A stretch of DNA of 29,642 nucleotides from Candidatus Peribacteria bacterium (lineage in GTDB: Bacteria > Patescibacteriota > Gracilibacteria > UBA1369 > GCA-2718715): the NCBI GenBank assembly GCA_943349385.1, contig CALQZM010000002.1, forward strand, positions 1-29,642, read 5' to 3'. The translations under genes and the position numbers were made by a program. The notes beneath the pieces are model-generated. The model worked only from the letters and a program-made list of their open reading frames with translations. It was not told the origin of the DNA and did not search any database. Positions 7,376-12,705 of this stretch are shown here, piece after piece. Every line of letters begins with the position of its first letter. The stretch's first letter is position 1.

Positions 7376-8200
7376 TTATCTTACAACAGGAGTGGTAGTT
7401 CCAGTAGTTGTAGCAGGAGTGGTAGTTCCAGTAGTTGTAACAGGAGTGGTTGTAGTAGGTACTATGGTGGTTTTGTCAGCCGGTGACAATACAGTTTCTA
7501 TTGTGTGTACAACTCCGTTGTCTGAAAAAATATCAGCAGATACAACTTTCGCTTCATTTATAGTAACAGATTTTTTGGCTGCTGTTCCTTCTCCGGTTAA
7601 TGTAACTCTTACTGTCAATTCTTGACCTTGTAATGTTTTTAACTTTTGACCATCTCTCAAATCGCTAGCTAAAATTTTACCTTGTACAATATGGTAGGTA
7701 AGTAGCCTAACCAACTTTTGTTTATTTTCAGTTTTAAGTAAGTCCGTTAATGTCGCCGCACCTACCTTATCGAATGCAGCATTATTTGGAGCAAAAACTG
7801 TAAACGGTCCATCATCAACTAATAATTCAGTAAGTCCAGCCGTCTTAATAAGCGATGTTAAAGTTGAAAGTGATCCATTTTTAGTTGCTGTATCAATAAC
7901 GGTGGTTACTTTTTTAGCCGCATCTCCAGTTCCTAATTCTGGATACATCATTCGGTGATATCTTTCTAATACTATAGCTAGTTCAGCTCTAGTCATAGTG
8001 TCACTCGGTCTAAAGTTTTCTGAAAATGTTCCATCAGAATTTTTGCCCATCAACCCAAGTTGTGAAGCCCATGTAATTGCAGATTTCGCAAAATGGTCAG
8101 CTGCAACATCTTTAAACATTACTTCAGCGGCTAAGGCAGAACTTGCCGAAAGTGCCGTAATAAGAGCAACAGAAACTAATCCTAAGCATCTTTTTTTCAT
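7376..8200 (-). CDS. Secreted SLH + fasciclin (FAS1) domain protein
   Basis: A 274-residue exported protein from the ATG at 8200. A longer frame reaches 8263, but the promoter at 8231-8259 overlaps that extension and the signal peptide starts at MKKRCLGLVSVALITALSAS, so I choose 8200. After cleavage near ALAA comes one S-layer-homology-like repeat (FKDVAADHFAKSAITWASQLG ... FRPSDTMTRAELAIVLERY), then a FAS1 domain with GPFTVFAPNNAAFDKV, LLTYHIVQGKI and DNGVVHTIETVL. The tail is a Thr/Pro-rich linker of TTTP-type repeats ending in VVR. Likely role: surface-attached adhesion or matrix protein, with SLH binding the cell-wall polymer and FAS1 mediating contact. A single SLH repeat is fewer than the usual three. 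Confidence 0.88.
   Translation of the reverse strand: MKKRCLGLVSVALITALSASSALAAEVMFKDVAADHFAKSAITWASQLGLMGKNSDGTFSENFRPSDTMTRAELAIVLERYHRMMYPELGTGDAAKKVTTVIDTATKNGSLSTLTSLIKTAGLTELLVDDGPFTVFAPNNAAFDKVGAATLTDLLKTENKQKLVRLLTYHIVQGKILASDLRDGQKLKTLQGQELTVRVTLTGEGTAAKKSVTINEAKVVSADIFSDNGVVHTIETVLSPADKTTIVPTTTTPVTTTGTTTPATTTGTTTPVVR
7386..7460 (-). repeat. 27-bp tandem repeat encoding Thr/Pro-rich tail
   Basis: Two nearly identical 27-base units (7386-7412 and 7413-7439, one base different) are followed by a partial third. Each encodes nine residues of the TTTP(A/V)TTTG type. The phase is a multiple of three, so copy-number change would alter only the stalk length of the FAS1 protein. Confidence 0.85.
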
Positions 8201-8230
8201 ATATATATAATTAACAATAAAACAAAGCTT

Positions 8231-8259
8231 ATTATATAAACTAAACTCACTATTAACAA
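8231..8259 (-). promoter_or_regulatory. Promoter of the SLH-FAS1 gene
   Basis: Reverse strand TTGTTA (8254-8259), a 17-base spacer and consensus TATAAT (8231-8236). The leader to the ATG at 8200 is about 24 bases and lacks a Shine-Dalgarno sequence. The promoter decides the start of the downstream gene. Confidence 0.72.
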
Positions 8260-8323
8260 ACATAATTGAATTTTAATGCAACCAAAAAACTAGTAGCACT
8301 TGTTTGCTTAACCTTTTTGTCTT

Positions 8324-8614
8324 TTAGTAAGCTAACTCAACACAACAATCTCCATTTACTGAGCATTGGCATCCTAATCTATATTCTGGATTAGTAGGAT
8401 CCATTCCCATTATTTCTTCTTTTTCTGTTACAGCACCAAGTGAGTCAGTACCTTCTATAACTTTTATAAGACAAGTAGTACATACACCATTTCCACCACA
8501 GGCAGAGTCCATTTCTACTGCATTTTCTTGAGCAACCTCTAAAAGAGACTGTCCGGTAGAATCAGTCTCGATTTCGATTGGTTGACCGTTTTTAATATAT
8601 GTAACCTTTACCAT
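8324..8614 (-). CDS. [2Fe-2S] plant/adrenodoxin-type ferredoxin
   Basis: A 96-residue small electron carrier. The cluster ligands are C39, C45 and C48 in DSACGGNGVCTTCLIKV and C82 in the RLGCQC segment, the standard C-x5-C-x2-C ... C layout of the beta-grasp ferredoxin fold. The N-terminal strand VTYIKNGQPIEIETD also fits. Three additional cysteines (C84, C90, C91) near the C-terminus are unusual. It follows rpsT by 8 bases on the same strand, which suggests co-transcription. No partner reductase or Fe-S assembly gene lies beside it. In a streamlined organism it could serve ribonucleotide reductase or the flavoprotein-like enzyme at the window end, but that is only a guess. The identity is secure; the partner is unknown. 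Confidence 0.93.
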   Translation of the reverse strand: MVKVTYIKNGQPIEIETDSTGQSLLEVAQENAVEMDSACGGNGVCTTCLIKVIEGTDSLGAVTEKEEIMGMDPTNPEYRLGCQCSVNGDCCVELAY

Positions 8615-8622
8615 ATGAGTTT

Positions 8623-8886
8623 TTAGCTTAAAGTTGATAAAGCTTTTGCAGCTTTTGCTTTAAGTCGACTTGCTCGGTTGAAAGGAATTACAAATTTCTT
8701 AGCAGCAGTATCTACAACTTTATAAAGGTTGTTTATAAGTGTAGTTGCTTCTTCTTTTTTAGATTCTTTTATAATAGCATAAAAGTCTTTTTGAATATCA
8801 TGAAGAAGTCTTCTAGTTCGGTTATTTCTAATGTTTTTAACCGCACTTTGTTTAACTGCTTTTTTAGCTGACTTGATAATTGGCAT
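8623..8886 (-). CDS. rpsT: 30S ribosomal protein bS20
   Basis: An 87-residue basic protein that binds 16S rRNA early in 30S assembly. The sequence begins MPIIKSAKKAVKQSAVKN, carries RNNRTRRLLHDIQKDF and ends with FNRASRLKAKAAKALSTL. This is the usual S20 pattern of a lysine-rich N-terminus and a helix bundle ending in K-[AT]-x-[RK]-x-K-[SA]-R-L-x-x. The length is normal. It is divergent from maf, with 52 bases between the starts. The leader carries a TGGCTATTA box (8909-8917, reverse strand) also seen upstream of two other genes here. No self-regulatory structure is obvious. Confidence 0.95.
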   Translation of the reverse strand: MPIIKSAKKAVKQSAVKNIRNNRTRRLLHDIQKDFYAIIKESKKEEATTLINNLYKVVDTAAKKFVIPFNRASRLKAKAAKALSTLS

Positions 8887-8938
8887 AAAATCCGTACAAT
8901 TTAGTTTGTAATAGCCATGAGAATATACGAATAACCTT

Positions 8939-9520
8939 ATGAAAAGTCAACCAAAAATAATTCTAGCTTCAACTAGCCCTCAGCGAATCCAAATATTGAA
9001 AATGGCTGGATTCGAATTCGATGTAATCCCAAGTGATTATATTGAATTCGATGAACCATTCTTAAGCCCTCTAGAACAAGCCAAGAAGCACGCTTTTAAT
9101 AAGGCTAAAGCCGTTGCCGATGTATTAAAAGAAGGCTATATAATAGGCTGCGACACAGTAGTTTGTTTAGATAATAAACTAATAGGAAAACCTAAAAATA
9201 GAGCCCATGCCAAAGAGTTAATTCAGGCTCAACAAGGGCGTACTTTCGAGGTTATTTCAGGATTAACCATATTCAATGCCTCTCAAGAGCGAAATATGAC
9301 TATAGCTGAAACTACTAAAGTCACTTTTAAACCAATGCTAGAAAACGAAATTGAATGGTATTTAGAGTCCGAAGAATTCAAAGATAAATCTGGCGGATTC
9401 TCAATTCAAGGCTTAGGCTCACGCTTTATTAGCCGGATTGAAGGTGATTACCAAAATGTTGTTGGTCTCCCTATTTATAAAGTTTATGAAATTTTAAAGT
9501 TACTAAATTATCCAATGTGA
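8939..9520 (+). CDS. maf: Maf-type nucleoside triphosphate pyrophosphatase
   Basis: A 193-residue house-cleaning enzyme that hydrolyses non-canonical or modified NTPs (often dTTP/UTP-like) to the monophosphate and pyrophosphate. Family motifs are IILASTSPQRIQILK (residues 7-21, with Q in place of the more common second R), a YIIGCDTVVCLDNKLIGKP segment, a QGRTFEVISGL segment, and SGGFSIQGLGSRFISRIEGDYQNVVGLP near the C-terminus. The catalytic aspartate is in the CDTVV motif. The gene ends in TGA, the clearest evidence here that UGA is read as stop. It stands alone, and a small hairpin follows the stop. Confidence 0.94.
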   Translation: MKSQPKIILASTSPQRIQILKMAGFEFDVIPSDYIEFDEPFLSPLEQAKKHAFNKAKAVADVLKEGYIIGCDTVVCLDNKLIGKPKNRAHAKELIQAQQGRTFEVISGLTIFNASQERNMTIAETTKVTFKPMLENEIEWYLESEEFKDKSGGFSIQGLGSRFISRIEGDYQNVVGLPIYKVYEILKLLNYPM

Positions 9521-9523
9521 AAA

Positions 9524-9544
9524 ATGTAAATCTTAGATTTACAT
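9524..9544 (+). other. Short hairpin after maf
   Basis: ATGTAAATC (9524-9532) pairs perfectly with GATTTACAT (9536-9544) around TTA. There is no T-run downstream, so it is more likely an mRNA 3'-end stabiliser or a weak terminator than a strong terminator. Confidence 0.4.
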
Positions 9545-9594
9545 GAATCTAAATTAGTTGTAGATTATTATTGTAATTATTAATAAAAAATCTA

Positions 9595-9981
9595 ATGTCT
9601 AAAAGAGGAAAATTAGCTTTGTTTGTAGGCCTAGCTGCTGGAGTAGCTACCGGCGTATTATTTACACCTAAGTCAGGCAAAAAGTTTCGTGACAAATTAA
9701 AAAAAGAGATCGATAAAGGAACTTTAAACAAAGATTCACTTTTTAGTCATTTTAAAACTTTAGCAAACGACATTAAATTATCGGCTCAAAAGAAAATATC
9801 TGAAACTGAGTCAAAAGCAAAAAAAACAGTATCGAAAGCAAAATCTACTGTCAAAAAAGCCAAGGCACAAGTAAAAACAAATACTAAAAAAGTTACAGCT
9901 GTAGTGAATAAATCTAAGAAAATCGTAAAAAAGGCAGCTAAAGATATTAAAACTGAAATCTCAGATGCTTCAAAAGATTAA
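9595..9981 (+). CDS. YtxH-like protein with lysine/alanine-rich histone-like tail
   Basis: A 128-residue protein. Residues 6-31 match the YtxH / gas-vesicle-GvpP-like membrane segment: LALFVGLAAGVATGVLFTPKSGKKFRDKL, a glycine-zipper helix followed by the 'PKSGK..R' turn. Residues about 60-122 are a long Lys/Ala/Thr/Val tail with repeated K-K-[AV] steps and almost no acidic residues, similar in composition to histone H1 tails and other nucleic-acid-binding tails. It could be a membrane-tethered protein whose tail binds DNA or RNA, or a stress-related YtxH protein. The coding frame overlaps the convergent gene by 4 bases at the two stop codons. It has no ribosome binding site, only TAATAAAAAATCTA before the ATG. 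Confidence 0.75.
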   Translation: MSKRGKLALFVGLAAGVATGVLFTPKSGKKFRDKLKKEIDKGTLNKDSLFSHFKTLANDIKLSAQKKISETESKAKKTVSKAKSTVKKAKAQVKTNTKKVTAVVNKSKKIVKKAAKDIKTEISDASKD

Positions 9982-11540
9982 AAACTTTTTCTGGTGCTAA
10001 AACTATAGTAGGTTAATGTTCCTAAAAAGCTTATTAGAACACTAATTAGAATTCCAGGACCTGTATCGCCTTGAATTATCCCAGACTTCATTACATTGGC
10101 ACTTGTTGCTGAATTTAGTGTTTGGGAGTTGTTTGTAACAGTAGCGGTATTGTCTGGATTTTGAGTGTCTCCATTAATACCTTCGATTGCCTCATCGATT
10201 AGTTGTTGGTCGTCAATTCCTGTTTCATCATCTAGGCCAATTTCTACATCATCATCTGGGTCTGCAGGTAATCCACTTGGATCAAATTCATTATCAAAAG
10301 CACCATCGCCTGGTAAAGCAATACAAGCTGAAATATCAGAGGCAACTGTACCGTCTTCACACACAAATGAACCGGAATCTCCTGGATCTTCTTCGGCCGA
10401 ACTAAATACAGGGCAACTACCACTTGAAGTAATTAATTCGTTTGTAGCATCACACAAACAAGACTCAAGTAGTTGATCGTAAGACGCATTTGCAGGACAA
10501 CTGTTATTACCGCCACCATTCAACAAGTCCCTTACATCATCGGGTTCTTCGTCATTACCATTATTATTTGAGTTGTTATTTTGACTTACCTCAATTTGAT
10601 CTAATTCTTCTAGGTCTTCACAAAGTTCAGAATCATCTTCGATTATTGCATTTGCAGCTAATACTAAAATTTTACTTAAATCTTCTGCGTCGTCTTCATA
10701 ATCAAAATCATTAATAAAGTCTTCTAAAACGTCTTGGCTTTCTGTATCTAATTTATCTTTAATTTCTTCTAAATAATCAACCAAATCATCATCTTCTCCG
10801 TCGTCACCAAAATCTTCTGGATCATCGCTAAAGTCTTCGAGTAAATCATTGGCATCTTTAATAACATCGTAAAGATCTGTATATTCACAAACCAATACTT
10901 CGGGCACACAATCTTTTGAATCTTCATCATTGTAAATCCGATCAGCATTACAACTTAGGTCATCTTCGGCAATGTCTAATGCATCAAGTTCAATAGCCTC
11001 GCAAGCACCTTCACCTTCAGTTTGGGCTTGGCATTCCACTCTTGCATCATTAAAGGCAGTAATCGTTTGTTTAATTAACTCAATTTTATCAATATATTTA
11101 TTTACGCCAACAATTGAAGCTTCTGCCTCAGCTGGTTCTAAAGCTGAAAAACAGTTAGTTGCATCAGTATAGGTAGTACCAGAAGTTGGAACAATAGCAG
11201 CAAGTGATAACAGTAAGGTATCAATTGCATCAGTTTGAGCAGGATCATCAATATTAATAGTTTCAAGATCATTCAACTCACCAATATTAATGTTAATTTC
11301 TTCAAGTAAGGCAATAAATCCTGTATATTCCACCGCTTCACATACATTTGTAACTTCACCCTCAGCAAGTGGATCTCCGGCATCACTAGTACTATCACCT
11401 TTAAACAAACCAGTATTTCCACCAATTAATCCTGCTATAATTGCCACAATCACAAATCCAGCTCCTAATCCTATTAAGATCTGTTTTTTATGCTCTATGA
11501 AACTAGTTTTAATTTGTGAGAAATCCATGTTGATATTCAA
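9978..11540 (-). CDS. Very acidic surface protein with C-terminal GDTGP sorting-like tail
   Basis: A 520-residue protein. A basic N-terminus and one helix (about 20-40) act as signal anchor. The body is strongly Asp/Glu-rich, with long runs of D and E around residues 230-300 (for example EDFGDDGEDDDLVDYLEEI) and a Cys-containing, EGF-like or disordered part at about 345-400. The C-terminus has VMKSGIIQGDTGP (GDTGP at 491-495), a hydrophobic stretch and STRKSF. This motif + helix + basic tail has the layout of a sortase or exosortase signal, although LPXTG is absent. The upstream neighbour (11547-12260), 6 bases away, ends the same way. Likely role: calcium-binding or spacer surface protein; I know no family match. 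Its stop overlaps the stop of the YtxH-like gene. Confidence 0.8.
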   Translation of the reverse strand: MNINMDFSQIKTSFIEHKKQILIGLGAGFVIVAIIAGLIGGNTGLFKGDSTSDAGDPLAEGEVTNVCEAVEYTGFIALLEEININIGELNDLETINIDDPAQTDAIDTLLLSLAAIVPTSGTTYTDATNCFSALEPAEAEASIVGVNKYIDKIELIKQTITAFNDARVECQAQTEGEGACEAIELDALDIAEDDLSCNADRIYNDEDSKDCVPEVLVCEYTDLYDVIKDANDLLEDFSDDPEDFGDDGEDDDLVDYLEEIKDKLDTESQDVLEDFINDFDYEDDAEDLSKILVLAANAIIEDDSELCEDLEELDQIEVSQNNNSNNNGNDEEPDDVRDLLNGGGNNSCPANASYDQLLESCLCDATNELITSSGSCPVFSSAEEDPGDSGSFVCEDGTVASDISACIALPGDGAFDNEFDPSGLPADPDDDVEIGLDDETGIDDQQLIDEAIEGINGDTQNPDNTATVTNNSQTLNSATSANVMKSGIIQGDTGPGILISVLISFLGTLTYYSFSTRKSF

Positions 11541-11546
11541 ATAGAA

Positions 11547-12260
11547 TTATTTATTCTTTCGTGACCGTGCTAATCCGTAAAACATTGTAGGTATTAGTGC
11601 TAACCAAAGGGCAGGACCAGTATCTCCTTCGAGTTCACCGCTCATCATTACTTCGGCTGAGGTATTTGATTCTAAACCAAATTCGCCAGTATTGGCAGAA
11701 CCTAGTAAGTCACCACTTGTTGTAGGTTCTGTTTCAGTTGTACCAAGTTCATCGAAAACACTTGTAGTTGTAGTTGTTGAGCCGCTAGTATCAATTGAAG
11801 GTTCTACCGTGTCTGAAGCTGTAGCATCATCTTCGATTCCTAGATCACTTAAGTTAAAACCATCTAAAGGGTCGGCAGTTGTTTCAGCAGAAACTGGGGT
11901 TTCACTTGCAGCAGGGGCTGATCCACCACCACCAGGTGCTTCTTCGTTGAATAAACTTGCCGTAAAGTAGGCTGGTAGTTTTCGTTCTACATCAGGTACA
12001 GATTCTTCAACATCAGCTAATTTTTCTTTTACTTCAGTAGTTTGTTTACTCATAAAGAAAAACACTCCAAGAAATACTATAAGTACACCAGTAAAAATAA
12101 ATATCCATAATCTGATTTCTTTGTCTTTTAAAAATCCTAATAAACTATTTTCACTAGCAGTACTAGGTATAATATCTTCAGGGATCACACTTTGCTCGTT
12201 TAGGTTTAAATCTAAAGGACTGTTATCTACAGACATCAAGTTAATAGGTGAGTTTTCCAT
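11547..12260 (-). CDS. Membrane-anchored surface protein with C-terminal GDTGP sorting-like tail
   Basis: A 237-residue protein. The first 45 residues are polar with Ser/Pro, one helix spans about 51-70, and then a Ser/Thr/Glu/Pro-rich low-complexity region (about 75-200) looks disordered and possibly glycosylated. The end is VMMSGELEGDTGP (GDTGP at 212-216), a hydrophobic stretch of about 15 residues and ARSRKNK. The shared tail and the 6-base gap to the 520-aa gene point to one operon and one sorting route. The first 45 residues would lie in the cytoplasm if the helix is a type II anchor. No family is recognised. The start at 12260 is 24 bases downstream of an extended -10 promoter. Confidence 0.78.
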   Translation of the reverse strand: MENSPINLMSVDNSPLDLNLNEQSVIPEDIIPSTASENSLLGFLKDKEIRLWIFIFTGVLIVFLGVFFFMSKQTTEVKEKLADVEESVPDVERKLPAYFTASLFNEEAPGGGGSAPAASETPVSAETTADPLDGFNLSDLGIEDDATASDTVEPSIDTSGSTTTTTSVFDELGTTETEPTTSGDLLGSANTGEFGLESNTSAEVMMSGELEGDTGPALWLALIPTMFYGLARSRKNK

Positions 12261-12283
12261 ATAAAATATAAATAAATCCCACT

Positions 12284-12292
12284 ATTATAACA
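12284..12292 (-). promoter_or_regulatory. Extended -10 promoter of the 12260-9978 operon
   Basis: Reverse strand TGT followed by consensus TATAAT (12284-12289) makes an extended -10. No recognisable -35 lies 16-18 bases upstream. The leader is about 17 bases. Confidence 0.6.
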
Positions 12293-12345
12293 CAAAAACC
12301 CGAATTGTGCTTCAGTTTAATGTTGCTTTAAAATCACTATATGGT

Positions 12346-12368
12346 TTTAGTCAGTTGCTTTGACTAAA
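12346..12368. other. Hairpin downstream of the 36-aa ORF
   Basis: TTTAGTCA (12346-12353) pairs with TGACTAAA (12361-12368) across a 7-base loop, starting 3 bases after the stop of the small reverse-strand ORF. There is no T-run on either strand, so it is a transcript-end structure or a weak terminator. Confidence 0.45.
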
Positions 12369-12371
12369 GCA

Positions 12372-12482
12372 TTAAGACAAAAATATCGCCAAAGTGGGAG
12401 CTAGCACAGATGCTAACATTGTAAGAATTACGATTCCTACAACTATTTTAAACCAAATCTTATTTTTTATTTCGTATGACAT
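12372..12482 (-). CDS. 36-residue single-helix membrane peptide
   Basis: This small ORF runs from the ATG at 12480-12482 to the TAA at 12372-12374 on the reverse strand. It reads MSYEIKNKIWFKIVVGIVIL and then TMLASVLAPTLAIFLS. The layout is a short charged N-terminus with three lysines, then one hydrophobic helix of about 22 residues with a proline kink near the end. This is typical of real small membrane proteins of Gram-positive-like and CPR genomes, and not of random AT-rich frames. It lies between the PKD-gene terminator and the GDTGP operon, on the same strand as both. There is no Shine-Dalgarno sequence, as elsewhere here. It could be a regulator or subunit of the surface apparatus. The function is unknown and no alternative product is evident. 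Confidence 0.55.
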   Translation of the reverse strand: MSYEIKNKIWFKIVVGIVILTMLASVLAPTLAIFLS

Positions 12483-12638
12483 AAAAAGATTTTAACTATT
12501 TTTGGGGGGATTTCAAGGAGATCTAGAGTGTTGACAGTATTAAAATAGTATAAGTCAATGGCGACGGCGCCGTCGGATTCCAGTAATAAGTCTAAATCTG
12601 GGAATGCAATGTGATTATTAAGCAGTTTTACTAGATAT
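12483..12638. other. Gene-free structured spacer
   Basis: I find no coding frame of note. It holds an inverted repeat TTGAC (12531-12535) ... GTCAA (12554-12558) with an 18-base interval, directly followed by a G+C-rich palindrome (12562-12575). The TTGACA at 12531-12536 has no -10 at a proper distance on the forward strand. Confidence 0.5.
12562..12575. repeat. GC-only-core 14-bp perfect palindrome
   Basis: CGACGGCGCCGTCG is perfectly self-complementary and contains 12 G/C of 14 bases inside a strongly AT-rich spacer. It is flanked by TGG and, 4 bases off, CCA, which could lengthen a stem. It could be a protein-binding dyad or the core of a structured RNA. Confidence 0.6.
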
Positions 12639-12687
12639 AAAAAATTCCCCGTTAGCTATAAGTACGCAAAACTAACAGGGGGAATTT
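12639..12687 (-). terminator. Intrinsic terminator of the PKD operon
   Basis: On the reverse strand AAATTCCCCCTGTTAG pairs with CTAACGGGGAATTT, with one bulged base and a 16-base loop, and is followed by T6. It lies 18 bases after the stop of the 718-aa PKD gene and cleanly ends that transcript. Confidence 0.85.
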
Positions 12688-12705
12688 AAACGGTTTTTAA
12701 AATAT

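Noticed and set aside
8201..8263. Upstream 21-codon extension of the SLH-FAS1 gene
   Set aside because: The promoter -35/-10 (8231-8259) overlaps it, and the signal peptide begins at the ATG at 8200.
10165..11544. Several forward-strand ORFs of 66-103 codons opposite the acidic protein
   Set aside because: They are antisense shadows: the Asp/Glu-rich sense codons give open Ser/Pro/His/Leu-rich frames on the other strand. No start signals or families.
12531..12551. TTGACA followed by TAGTAT as a forward promoter
   Set aside because: The spacing is only 9 bases (12 to TATAAG) and no forward-strand gene follows. Better read as one arm of an inverted repeat.
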